64,000 bases of DNA from Winogradskyella luteola (GTDB lineage Bacteria > Bacteroidota > Bacteroidia > Flavobacteriales > Flavobacteriaceae), in assembly GCF_019203985.1 (NCBI RefSeq), contig NZ_JAGSPD010000001.1, positions 62,001-126,000 on the forward strand, given 5' to 3'. The notes below the pieces were generated by a model. It ran no database searches and was not told where the DNA came from. It saw only the letters and a program-made list of their open reading frames with translations. Of the stretch, positions 1 through 9,234 are shown piece by piece. Numbering within the stretch: position 1 is the first letter of the stretch; each line of letters starts with the position of its first letter. The position numbers were made by a program, and so were the translations under genes.

Positions 1-635
1 CTTTAAGTTTTAATAGGCTCAGCTTAAAAAAACTCAATGCCGATGTAATCGATCTTTCGCACATTGAAAAAGCAAAGAAAATTAGGTTGCTAGGCATTAT
101 TGGTTATAGTATTTTAAAAGATTTTGAAGTCTTTATAGACATGCACCTTAACCAATTGACCTTAACCAGAATTGATAAAAACGGTAACAAACTATCTGAT
201 AAGGTTTATGCAGAAACCATTAATGACAGCATTGATTTTGAGCTTAAAAAGCACACTATAATTTTAGAGGCATTTGTTGGCAATAAAAAAGTTAAGTTTG
301 GTTTAGATACTGCTGCAGAGTACAATCAACTCAACAAAAAAGTAGATTCAGAAATTTTAGACTACTTTTACCCTAGCAAAGAATTAAAACTTACAGGTGC
401 AAGCGGTAAAAGGAAAAAAGTTTTGGCAGGGAAATTGTATAGAGTTAAGTTGAACGATTCAATTTACTTTGGACCAATGAAAACTGTGCTCACCAATTTA
501 AGAAAAATGAACAATGCTTTTGGCACAAATCTCGATGGTATTTTAGGTTTTGAATTCTTCGCTCAAAAAAGAACCATTATTAATTATAAAAAGAAGAAGC
601 TCTACTTTATTAAGAGTCCTATCATTAAACCTTGA
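1..635 (+). CDS. Retropepsin-like aspartic protease family protein, 5' end outside window
   Basis: The reading frame is open from base 3, so the gene starts left of the window; the TTG at 87 is only an internal codon. The first visible part (IGYSILKDFEVFID) looks like the C-terminal end of one retropepsin lobe. A second full lobe follows: a GLDTAAEYNQL segment in the position of the catalytic D-T-G/A loop, then a LDGILGFEFF segment typical of the end of the fold. A tandem two-lobe arrangement is therefore inferred. The stop overlaps the start of the next gene (TTGA), so the two are probably co-translated. The substrate cannot be told, and DTAA in place of DTGA may mean altered activity. Confidence 0.7.
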   Translation, partial: LSFNRLSLKKLNADVIDLSHIEKAKKIRLLGIIGYSILKDFEVFIDMHLNQLTLTRIDKNGNKLSDKVYAETINDSIDFELKKHTIILEAFVGNKKVKFGLDTAAEYNQLNKKVDSEILDYFYPSKELKLTGASGKRKKVLAGKLYRVKLNDSIYFGPMKTVLTNLRKMNNAFGTNLDGILGFEFFAQKRTIINYKKKKLYFIKSPIIKP

Positions 636-1579
636 AAATAAAATTAAAATATTTTCACTTTTTTATTTTTCTACTACTCTTTTCGTTTAATAGTTATGCA
701 CAAGACAACACTATTAAAGGTTATACGATAGAAGGAGAAGATGTCATTTTTATATTCAATATCAATGATTACCCAAACATTAAAAATAATGGTGACACTG
801 TAGATAATGTCTATGTTTCAGGCGAATTTAATAATTGGGCAAAGGATCAATGGAAGATGAACAAAGTCAATGATTCCTTATACAAGCTGAGAAAAAACTT
901 GTCCCTATTTACTTCAGATTTTGATTGGGAATTCAAATTCATAGTTAATAGTGAACACTGGGCCGAGCCTTCCAGCGATTTTGAAAACATTGTAGATGCC
1001 AGAGATTACAAAGGTCATAGACTGATGGTTTATAACCTAAAATTATATAGTGCCTTTGCAACAGATTATGGAAACGTAAGCTTTAAACTTAAAGGCTACA
1101 AAGATGCCGAAAGTGTCATATTATCTGGTACGTTTAACCGTTGGGATGAATCTGGGTTTGTAATGAAGCCAACTGAAGACGGTTGGGAAGTAACCCTACA
1201 ATTAAGACCAGATATATACCAATATAAATTTATTATTGATAATCATCATTGGATAGAAGACCCTCATAATCCATCAAAAATTGAAAATGAATTTGGCGGT
1301 TTTAATTCAGTTATTGATGTTCAAAAAAATATTGAATTCATATTATGCGATTTTCAAGATGCCGAAACCGTTATATTAAGTGGTGATTTTAATGATTGGT
1401 CCGAAGACAATTATAAAATGGAAAAGATAAACGATTGCTGGACCTATAGCATAAGATTATCTGGTGGGAAATACCATTACAAATTTATTGTTGATGGTGA
1501 ATGGATAACTGATCCTTATAATACAGTAAAAGAGTATGATGGCAAAGGCCATATAAATTCTGTTTGTATGGTAAAGTGA
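632..1579 (+). CDS. Secreted protein with three CBM48/AMPK-type glycogen-binding-like domains
   Basis: A signal peptide (MKIKLKYFHFFIFLLLFSF, ending SYAQ) is followed by three successive early-set/CBM48-like modules. Each has the signature V-x-L/V-S-G-x-F-N-x-W, then a basic patch and a YKFI(V/I)D-x-x-W-x-x-D-P strand; the modules start near residues 65, 150 and 240. No catalytic domain is present, so the protein probably binds alpha-glucan-like polymer or serves as a scaffold (inference). The start is a TTG overlapping the upstream stop by four bases; it is preferred because the signal peptide begins exactly there and no ATG is nearby. The gene ends directly against the convergent helicase gene with no spacer. 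Confidence 0.75.
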   Translation: MKIKLKYFHFFIFLLLFSFNSYAQDNTIKGYTIEGEDVIFIFNINDYPNIKNNGDTVDNVYVSGEFNNWAKDQWKMNKVNDSLYKLRKNLSLFTSDFDWEFKFIVNSEHWAEPSSDFENIVDARDYKGHRLMVYNLKLYSAFATDYGNVSFKLKGYKDAESVILSGTFNRWDESGFVMKPTEDGWEVTLQLRPDIYQYKFIIDNHHWIEDPHNPSKIENEFGGFNSVIDVQKNIEFILCDFQDAETVILSGDFNDWSEDNYKMEKINDCWTYSIRLSGGKYHYKFIVDGEWITDPYNTVKEYDGKGHINSVCMVK

Positions 1580-3961
1580 TTAACTTATCACTTCGAGCTT
1601 TGCAAAGCGCAATAATAGCTTTTTGGTATCACCATTTTCAAATTTAATTTCTGCTTTTAAATCTCCACCTTTACCTTCAATATTCATCACTTCTCCCCTA
1701 CCAAAGCGTTGGTGGTTTACTACATTACCTACCGTAAGCTTACTATCAAATAAGTTTGAAGTATCATTAGACTTACTGACAGGCTTTAATTTTTTTGGAG
1801 TACTAATTTTGAAATTTTCTGGTTTCTTTTTCGTTTCTTTCTTTTTAAACTTTGGAGATTTAGGTTTTACAAATCGTATTTTATTCGGTTCAACATCACC
1901 AAATATTGAAGCATCTAACATTGGGTTAAAACGTTGCTCTTTGAGTGGAGTTGTAATATTTATATATTCGTCCTCTATTTCTTCAATAAATCGGCTAGGC
2001 TCAGCATCAATGAGTTTTCCCCAACGGTAACGTGAAACCGTGTATGTTAAATAGGCTTGTTTTTCGGCCCTGGTCAATGCCACATAAAACAAACGGCGTT
2101 CTTCTTCGAGCTCGCTTCTAGTATTCATACTCATGGCACTAGGAAATAAATCTTCTTCCATACCAACAATAAATACATGTGGAAATTCTAACCCTTTTGC
2201 CAAGTGAATGGTCATTAAAGCCACATGGTTGGGATCGCCTTTATCACCATCTAAATCTGTGGCTAAAGCTATATCTTCTAGAAATTCCGCTAAGGAATCC
2301 CCAGCATCAGCTAATTCAATTTGACCTTCAACAAAATCCTTTATACCATTCAGCAATTCCTGCACGTTGTCCATTCTGGTAACACCTTCGGGAGTTCCGT
2401 CTTTATTTAGCTCTCTAATAAGTCCACTTGTTTTGGTAACGTGTTCGGCCAAATCAAAAGCATTGGCATTTTGGTTCATTACTTTATAGCTCTCAATGAG
2501 CATTACAAAATCCCTAAGCTTATTTTTGGTTCCATTATTAATATTGATAGTTACGTTATCAATATCCTTCATAACATCATAAATCGTCTTACCAGTTGCA
2601 TTTGCAGCAACTACCAAACGGTCTATGGTCGTTTGTCCTATACCTCTTGCTGGGTAGTTTATAACACGTTTTAAAGCCTCTTCATCTGAAGAATTTAAAA
2701 TTAAACGTAAATAGGCTGTAACATCCTTAATCTCTTTACGCTGATAGAATGATAAACCACCATAAATTCTATACGGAATATCACGTTTTCTTAACGCATC
2801 TTCAATGGCACGAGATTGGGCATTAGTACGATACAGCACAGCGAAATCGCTATTTGGTAATTGCTGGTTCATTTTGGTTTCCCAAATCGTGCTCGCTACA
2901 TAACGTCCCTCATCACCATCTGTCATAGAGCGATGTACAATTACTTTTTCACCTACTTCATTGGCCGTCCATACAATTTTATCGAGTTTGGTTTTATTGT
3001 GCTCAATAACTGAATTTGCCGCACCAACAATCATTTTTGTAGATCTATAATTTTGCTCTAAACGATAGACTTTTACATCGTCATAATCTTTTTGAAAATT
3101 GAGAATATTATTGATGTTCGCCCCTCTAAATGCATAAATACTCTGTGCATCATCACCAACAACACAAATATTTTGAAAACGATCCGACAAAGCTCTAACG
3201 ATTAGATACTGAGAATGGTTAGTATCTTGATACTCATCTACCAGTATGTAACGAAATTTGTTTTGATATTGAGCTAAAACATTCGGAAAACGCGTCAACA
3301 ATTCATTGGTTCTTAGCAATAAGTCATCAAAGTCCATAGCGCCAGCTTTAAAACAGCGGTCTACATACTCCTTATAGATTTCTCCCATTTTAGGACGACG
3401 TGCCATGGCGTCTGCTTCCATCAATTCAGGATTACTAAAATAGGCCTTGACGGTAATTAAGCTATTTTTATAAGATGAGATTCTGCTATAAATCTGCTTG
3501 GTCTTATAAATATCCTTATCCAAACCCATTTCCTTAATGATTGAGCCCAAAAGCTTTTGGGAATCTTGAGTATCGTAAATCGTAAAATTGCTCGGAAAGC
3601 CTAAATGGTGCCCTTCAAATCTTAGAATCTTGGCAAATACAGAATGGAATGTCCCCATCCAAAGATTCTTTGCTTCACTATCCCCCACAATATCTGCAAT
3701 TCTACCCTTCATTTCGCGAGCAGCCTTATTGGTAAACGTTAGTGCTAAAATATTAAACGCATCTACTCCTTGACTCATCAAATATGCAATGCGATACGTA
3801 AGCACACGAGTTTTGCCAGAACCAGCACCAGCAATGACTATCATCGGACCGTCTTTCTGAATTGTTGGTGCTAATTGGGCGTCGTTAAGTTGACTGAGAT
3901 ACTTTTCCAAAGTTTGATTTTTTCGAACTGTGAAAATACATATAGTCTTAGATTTTTCCAT
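1580..3961 (-). CDS. pcrA: ATP-dependent DNA helicase, UvrD/PcrA type (SF1A)
   Basis: A 3'-5' DNA helicase for repair and replication-fork upkeep. SF1A motifs are in order: Q-motif region LNDAQLAP, Walker A AGAGSGKTR, TFTNKAAREM, Walker B DEYQDTN, GDDAQSIYAFRGA, LEQNYRST, and TIHLAKGLEFPHVF (motif V) followed by EEERRLFYVALTRAE (motif VI). The C-terminal basic linker and a domain starting near TVGNVVNHQRFG match the PcrA-type tail. The ATG at 3961 adds 17 residues that family members usually lack; a TTG at 3910 beginning LEKYLSQLN matches the usual N-terminus better. The gene is probably a single transcription unit, convergent with the CBM48 gene. Confidence 0.95.
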   Translation of the reverse strand: MEKSKTICIFTVRKNQTLEKYLSQLNDAQLAPTIQKDGPMIVIAGAGSGKTRVLTYRIAYLMSQGVDAFNILALTFTNKAAREMKGRIADIVGDSEAKNLWMGTFHSVFAKILRFEGHHLGFPSNFTIYDTQDSQKLLGSIIKEMGLDKDIYKTKQIYSRISSYKNSLITVKAYFSNPELMEADAMARRPKMGEIYKEYVDRCFKAGAMDFDDLLLRTNELLTRFPNVLAQYQNKFRYILVDEYQDTNHSQYLIVRALSDRFQNICVVGDDAQSIYAFRGANINNILNFQKDYDDVKVYRLEQNYRSTKMIVGAANSVIEHNKTKLDKIVWTANEVGEKVIVHRSMTDGDEGRYVASTIWETKMNQQLPNSDFAVLYRTNAQSRAIEDALRKRDIPYRIYGGLSFYQRKEIKDVTAYLRLILNSSDEEALKRVINYPARGIGQTTIDRLVVAANATGKTIYDVMKDIDNVTININNGTKNKLRDFVMLIESYKVMNQNANAFDLAEHVTKTSGLIRELNKDGTPEGVTRMDNVQELLNGIKDFVEGQIELADAGDSLAEFLEDIALATDLDGDKGDPNHVALMTIHLAKGLEFPHVFIVGMEEDLFPSAMSMNTRSELEEERRLFYVALTRAEKQAYLTYTVSRYRWGKLIDAEPSRFIEEIEDEYINITTPLKEQRFNPMLDASIFGDVEPNKIRFVKPKSPKFKKKETKKKPENFKISTPKKLKPVSKSNDTSNLFDSKLTVGNVVNHQRFGRGEVMNIEGKGGDLKAEIKFENGDTKKLLLRFAKLEVIS

Positions 3962-4046
3962 ACTTCAAGACCATTAATTATAAACAATATATTAAGAGTT
4001 TTCTTTTACTAAATTTCAATATATTAGTCCAAATTTTAAATCATAA

Positions 4047-5609
4047 ATGGATACCATTTCAGAATTTTTAAGTTCAATTCCTTGGTGGCTTTGGGTTATT
4101 ATGGTAATTGCTATCGTTGCCATAAGAGATATTTTTTTTCAGCGTAGACATACTATTAGTCATAATTTTCCTGTTGTTGGCCATTTGCGCTATCTGTTGG
4201 AAAGTATTGGGCCAGAAATGCGTCAGTATTTCGTAGCCAACAACAGAGAGGAACTGCCTTTTAACCGTATTGAACGTGGATGGATTTATGCCTCCGCAAA
4301 AAAAGAAAACAACTACGAAGGTTTCGGAACCGATAGAGACATCTATGCACATCAGCATATTTTTATAAATAATGCTATGATGCCCTTCAAGGTTAAAGAT
4401 GACCATCCTAGCAAAACAGATAAGACCTTTGCGCCATGTGCCAAAGTTATGGGAGAATACAATAAACGTAAGCGACCATACAGACCTGCATCGATCATTA
4501 ATGTATCTGCCATGAGCTTTGGATCTTTATCAGCCAAGGCTATCGATTCCTTAAACAAAGGTGTTAAAATTGCTGATGCATACCACAATACTGGTGAAGG
4601 CGGATTGTCTCCTTACCACAGTAATGGTGGTGATGTCGTCTTCCATTTCGGAACAGGTTATTTTGGAGTTAGAGCCGAAGATGGCGGATTTTCTATGGAA
4701 AAAATGATAAAACTTGTTGAAGATAATCCATTTATAAAGGCTATTGAAGTAAAGCTTTCACAAGGAGCAAAACCCGGTAAAGGTGGTGTTTTACCTGGTG
4801 CAAAAATAACTAAAGAAATAGCAGATATTAGAGGTGTAGAAGTTGGTAAAACCGTCTTATCACCTCCAAATCATAAAGCTTTCTCTAACGTTCCTGAATT
4901 GGTTGATTTTATAGAAGCCATCGCAAAAGCCACAGGGTTGCCAGTAGGCATTAAAGCCGCTATCGGGAAACTCGATGAATGGAAAGAACTTGCCGAAATC
5001 ATGAAAAAGGAAAACAGAGGCCCTGACTTTATTGCTATTGATGGTGGTGAAGGTGGTACCGGTGCAGCTCCACCAAGTTTTGCCGACCATGTGTCCTTAC
5101 CTTGGATTTATGGCTTTAGTGATGTCTACAAATTGTTTCAAAAGCATGATTTGACTGATCGTATTGTATTTATTGGTAGTGGAAAACTTGGTTTTCCGGC
5201 TAAAGCCGCTATGGCATTTGCCATGGGAGTAGATTGTATTAATGTGGCGCGCGAATCGATGATGAGCATAGGCTGTATCCAAGCACAAATTTGTCATACC
5301 AATCGTTGTCCTGCCGGCGTAGCTACACAAAGTAAATGGTTACAAAATGGTATTGATGTGCCCTTGAAATCTGAACGCTTGGCACAATATTTTAAAACCT
5401 TTAGAAAAGAATTGATAGAAATTACCCACGCCGCTGGTTACGAACATCCTTGTCAATTTACCATGAATGATATTGAAATGAATGTCGATGACCATAACTT
5501 AGCCAAAAACTTTGATCAAACGTTTAGATACGAAAAAACGCCTATTGCATTTAAAAGTATGCAACATTTAAAAGATTGTGTTTATCTTGGCGGAAAAAAG
5601 AACAACTAA
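4047..5609 (+). CDS. Membrane-anchored FMN-binding glutamate synthase family protein
   Basis: The 520-residue protein has one N-terminal membrane segment (about residues 13-30) followed by a glutamate-synthase large-subunit central/FMN domain: MSFGSLSAKAI, GEGGLSPYH, a GGEGGTGAAP loop for flavin and substrate, and a C-x5-C-x4-C cluster region reading CIQAQICHTNRCPAGVATQ, the 3Fe-4S ligand pattern of GOGAT. It lacks the N-terminal glutaminase domain and the C-terminal GXGXG helix domain, so it is not complete GltB. Its substrate is unknown; a role in glutamate metabolism is only inferred from the fold. The next gene follows after four bases and is probably co-transcribed. Confidence 0.85.
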   Translation: MDTISEFLSSIPWWLWVIMVIAIVAIRDIFFQRRHTISHNFPVVGHLRYLLESIGPEMRQYFVANNREELPFNRIERGWIYASAKKENNYEGFGTDRDIYAHQHIFINNAMMPFKVKDDHPSKTDKTFAPCAKVMGEYNKRKRPYRPASIINVSAMSFGSLSAKAIDSLNKGVKIADAYHNTGEGGLSPYHSNGGDVVFHFGTGYFGVRAEDGGFSMEKMIKLVEDNPFIKAIEVKLSQGAKPGKGGVLPGAKITKEIADIRGVEVGKTVLSPPNHKAFSNVPELVDFIEAIAKATGLPVGIKAAIGKLDEWKELAEIMKKENRGPDFIAIDGGEGGTGAAPPSFADHVSLPWIYGFSDVYKLFQKHDLTDRIVFIGSGKLGFPAKAAMAFAMGVDCINVARESMMSIGCIQAQICHTNRCPAGVATQSKWLQNGIDVPLKSERLAQYFKTFRKELIEITHAAGYEHPCQFTMNDIEMNVDDHNLAKNFDQTFRYEKTPIAFKSMQHLKDCVYLGGKKNN

Positions 5610-5613
5610 ATTT

Positions 5614-6132
5614 ATGGAACAACAGCTTTTAGATCTTTTAATGTATTCAGTTCCTGCTTTGATTACAGGAGCGATTGCATATTTGTTTTTTAGAGAACAT
5701 GTAGAAAACGAGAACAACCGTCGTAATTTTTTAATCACAAAAGATTTACAAAAAGAAGCCTTTCCTACTAGGTTACAAGCTTATGAGCGTATGTCGCTTT
5801 TCTTAGAGCGCATCGCTCCTTCAAAGTTGCTTACCAGAATTCATCCAACATCCTCAAATAATGAGGATTACGAAAATTTACTTATAGCAACAATCGAACA
5901 AGAATTTGAACATAATTTATCACAACAAATCTATGTCAGTGACCAATGTTGGAGTATTATCATGGCTGCTAAAAATGCTACTATTCAACTTATTAGAAAA
6001 GCCAATATGAATGATAAAACCGACACAGCAAACAAATTACGTGAAGTCGTTTTAACCGAACTTATGGACAGACCCGCACCGAGCAATGCAGCGCTTTCCT
6101 TTATAAAAGAAGAAGTTGCAGAGTTGTGGTAG
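5614..6132 (+). CDS. DUF7935-like small membrane-anchored protein
   Basis: About 172 residues. An N-terminal hydrophobic segment (LLDLLMYSVPALITGAIAY) is followed by a soluble helical region rich in charged residues (ENENNRRNF, LQAYERMSLFLERIAPSKLL). It resembles the flavobacterial DUF7935 group, with moderate certainty; the function is unknown. I chose the ATG at 5614, four bases after the preceding stop; the GTG at 5578 would overlap the glutamate-synthase-like gene by 32 bases. Close spacing suggests the two proteins act together at the membrane (inference). Confidence 0.75.
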   Translation: MEQQLLDLLMYSVPALITGAIAYLFFREHVENENNRRNFLITKDLQKEAFPTRLQAYERMSLFLERIAPSKLLTRIHPTSSNNEDYENLLIATIEQEFEHNLSQQIYVSDQCWSIIMAAKNATIQLIRKANMNDKTDTANKLREVVLTELMDRPAPSNAALSFIKEEVAELW

Positions 6133-6234
6133 TTAGATTTAGACGAGTAAATAATCAAAATTCTAAAAAATAGTCTGATTAACTTCCAATAGACAATTTC
6201 ATTTAAGTTAAGGTAAATTGAGATTCACCATAAA

Positions 6235-7119
6235 CTAATCAGAGTGCTTTTGCTCTGCATAATCATAACCTTGTTGCCACCATTTTTCCATTAGGCGTTT
6301 ACTGAAAATTAGAGAGTTTTCGGTTAAGCTTGTTGGCGTATAATACAAGTTAAGCTTTACATTTTTATTCATAGCGGCTAATTTTCCAATAACTATATCG
6401 TTTCGCTCAACTTGGTCAAGTAAGTGCCCGAATAAATTCATCATTAAAGAAAATGGGTTTTTACCCAACACACGTTGCTTTCCCATATTTTCAGCCTCTA
6501 AAACCACAGCATCAACTTCGGTAGCACCACGAATAATAGCTTCTCTAATCGGAATTACGCAACCCAAACCTCCATCTGCATATTCGTAACCATCCACTTT
6601 AGCCAAAGACATAAAGGGAATATAATTGCACGAGATCCATACCCAATTGCAAAACTCTTCGTAGGTACAATCGTTTATAGACTTATACTCTACTCGGTTC
6701 ATTGATAAGTTAGATACGGTAACAACCACATCGTGTTTTGTTTCCTTAATTTTCTGATATTCTTGATGTGTAAAGTTCTCTCTGATGTTTCGCTTTAAAG
6801 CCTTGCTTTCCCCAAAAGTACGCTTCATTCTAATAAACTGCCACAGTGAATTCATAAAGTCTATAGACACATATTCCCTATCCCCTTTTTTTCGTTGTAC
6901 AAAAGGACTAACGCTAAAGATGTCTTGCTGCTGCACATTAGTAAAAATATCGTAGAGCTTAGAAATATCATTAACGGCTAAATGTGGTACTAAAAGACTT
7001 CCTGTAGAAGTACCCAAAAACATATCATAGTTTCGCTTTTCGCGCTCTATAAGATACTGCGCAACTCCACCTGCAAAAGCACCTTTACTTCCTCCACCAG
7101 ATATAACCAATGCTCGCAT
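6235..7119 (-). CDS. Patatin-like phospholipase family protein
   Basis: A probable cytosolic or membrane-associated acyl hydrolase of the bacterial patatin family (RssA/YjjU-like). The oxyanion-hole motif SGGGSKGAF is at residues 7-15, the nucleophile elbow GTSTG has Ser38, and the second dyad residue lies in ADGGLG near residue 180, so the Ser-Asp dyad is intact. The length (294) fits the stand-alone patatin class. The ATG overlaps the stop of the upstream M1 peptidase gene by one base (TAATG), which indicates translational coupling. The lipid substrate is not known. Confidence 0.9.
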   Translation of the reverse strand: MRALVISGGGSKGAFAGGVAQYLIEREKRNYDMFLGTSTGSLLVPHLAVNDISKLYDIFTNVQQQDIFSVSPFVQRKKGDREYVSIDFMNSLWQFIRMKRTFGESKALKRNIRENFTHQEYQKIKETKHDVVVTVSNLSMNRVEYKSINDCTYEEFCNWVWISCNYIPFMSLAKVDGYEYADGGLGCVIPIREAIIRGATEVDAVVLEAENMGKQRVLGKNPFSLMMNLFGHLLDQVERNDIVIGKLAAMNKNVKLNLYYTPTSLTENSLIFSKRLMEKWWQQGYDYAEQKHSD

Positions 7120-9098
7120 TACTCTTTGTTTTGAAGTTTTTCTGAAAATTCTTTTGCAAATTTAACCAATCTCCAATTGTGGTGAGACTTAGCATTCTCG
7201 ATATTTGATATGCATTTTTCATTACAGGATTTTATGAGGTCTAAATATTGAAACGCGCTAATTCGTAAATCGGCATTGTATTTCTCGTCTGTATAACTAA
7301 CCAATTCTTCAAACAACCCTTGTTTATTATCTGCTTGATAAAAAGGTGTGCTAAGATTTAGAACAATCCATAGCAATCGTACGTTTTTATCACTAAGACC
7401 AACCACATTTCTGGTTTTTGACAAATATTTAGCACGTTCTTCTGGAAAATTTGACCAGAGGTTATAAAGTGCATTTTCAATGGTCATGTAAGATTTATCA
7501 TTGAGTAATGATTCGTACTCCTCTTTTAGGTTTTTAGGAATTTTAGTTACGTACTGCGATATGGCCTGTCTTACTTTTAGTCCATGCTTAAATGTATCTT
7601 TAGTGACCAAATCCGGAGCTTGGGAAATAACTTTTACCTTAGCCTCATCAGACACATAATACTTGAGATATTCTGTACATTTAGACGATTTTGTCTGGCA
7701 ATCTACCATGAGATACTCATTGATATAGGTCGAATGGTTTTTAAGTAAGTTGAATGCCGCATCAACAGGAAACTCTTTTTGTTTTATCCAAAGATTTACA
7801 AAGCCATATAGAGACTTTCCATATAAACTCTCAACTTCAGAAATAAAATCTGAAGTTTCAACATTAGCAAATTGATGTTTATTTAAATAATTCCTTACAG
7901 CCTGTTTAAATATGGCATCACCAACTTTATTACGTAAAGCATGTATAACCCAAGCTCCTCGTTGATAAAACGTCAGACTACTTGATTTTGGATTTAAAAG
8001 CGAAGTGCCTTTACCAGCAATATCCTGTCGACCCAAATCTACAGCAGACTCATAAAGTTTGAAAAAATAATGGTTGTCGTCAAATATATCGCGCTCGGCC
8101 AATAATGCATAGTAAGTTGCAAACCCTTCTTGCAACCAATGATGCTTGCCAGATTTTGCCGTTACAAGGTTACCAAACCATTGATGCGCCAACTCATGGG
8201 CATTGACATTGATGTAGTTTTTATCATTAAAGCCAATGGAATCCACCACAAAAGCATCCGAAAAAATCGTGCAACTTGTATTTTCCATTCCTGCGTACAA
8301 AAAATCGTGCACGGGAACTTGCTTATAGTTTTGCCAAGGATAAGCAAAACCAATTTCTTCTTCTAAAAAATCGAACATTTGTTTGCTGTAACGATAGGTT
8401 GGTTCAACCTTTAATGAATCTTCCGGATAATAGTAATATTCTAAAGGAATTCCGCTTTTTGAAGTTTCTATTTTTTTATCGTATTCGCCAATAGCCAAAG
8501 CGACAAGGTAACTTGGCATGGGCATTTGCATATTGTAATTCCAAGTTGTCGTAGAATCATTAACATGCTTCTTCTCTAATAGTCCGTTAGAAATAACCTC
8601 ATATTTTTTATTATGGGTTATCTTTAGGTCAAATTGAATCTTATCGTTAACATCATCTATACTTGGCAACCAATTACTGGTATATTTACCTTGGCCTTGA
8701 GTCCATATTTGCAAATTTCCATTTCGCTCTACAAAATAAAGTGCTTTTTTGGGTGTTGCAGTGTACTTGAAGCTTAGATGATATGTTTCATTTTTTTTGA
8801 AGTCACTGTATATAATTAGACGTTTCTCGTCATTTTTAAGCACCATTGGCACGGATTTGGCATCGGTGTTGTTTTTAATCAATGTTAGATCAAAAAATTT
8901 CATTTGTCTAGCATCAATGTATACTGAATCAATATCCTTTATAATATCAAACTCAAAATTAAGAACACCTTTAACATTCGTAGAATCAGGAATAAAAAAC
9001 AAATCAGCATTGAGTTGCTTAAAATCCACATAATCCGTTTGCTGAGCAAAAGACACGCTTAGTAAAAAGAAGACCGAAACCGACAGTAATTTTTTCAT
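7119..9098 (-). CDS. M1 family zinc aminopeptidase, secreted
   Basis: A signal peptide (residues 1-18, ending SFA) leads into an M1 (gluzincin) fold. The substrate-anchoring AGMEN motif, the zinc site HELAH (around residue 299) followed by QWFGN, and the third zinc ligand in WLQEGFATYY are all present, so the enzyme should be active. It most likely trims N-terminal residues from peptides in the periplasm or outside the cell. At 659 residues it is shorter than PepN, consistent with the compact Bacteroidota M1 class without the full C-terminal superhelix. It shares an operon with the downstream patatin gene. Confidence 0.92.
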   Translation of the reverse strand: MKKLLSVSVFFLLSVSFAQQTDYVDFKQLNADLFFIPDSTNVKGVLNFEFDIIKDIDSVYIDARQMKFFDLTLIKNNTDAKSVPMVLKNDEKRLIIYSDFKKNETYHLSFKYTATPKKALYFVERNGNLQIWTQGQGKYTSNWLPSIDDVNDKIQFDLKITHNKKYEVISNGLLEKKHVNDSTTTWNYNMQMPMPSYLVALAIGEYDKKIETSKSGIPLEYYYYPEDSLKVEPTYRYSKQMFDFLEEEIGFAYPWQNYKQVPVHDFLYAGMENTSCTIFSDAFVVDSIGFNDKNYINVNAHELAHQWFGNLVTAKSGKHHWLQEGFATYYALLAERDIFDDNHYFFKLYESAVDLGRQDIAGKGTSLLNPKSSSLTFYQRGAWVIHALRNKVGDAIFKQAVRNYLNKHQFANVETSDFISEVESLYGKSLYGFVNLWIKQKEFPVDAAFNLLKNHSTYINEYLMVDCQTKSSKCTEYLKYYVSDEAKVKVISQAPDLVTKDTFKHGLKVRQAISQYVTKIPKNLKEEYESLLNDKSYMTIENALYNLWSNFPEERAKYLSKTRNVVGLSDKNVRLLWIVLNLSTPFYQADNKQGLFEELVSYTDEKYNADLRISAFQYLDLIKSCNEKCISNIENAKSHHNWRLVKFAKEFSEKLQNKE

Positions 9099-9234
9099 AC
9101 TATAAAACTATACAAGGATAACGCCAAAGTACAAATTTATGGTATTACAAGTTAAGTTGCTGGCTCCAAAAGATCAATAAATGTCTCAATGAAACTATTT
9201 TTACTGAATGGTACAAATTGACTATTTTTAGTCT

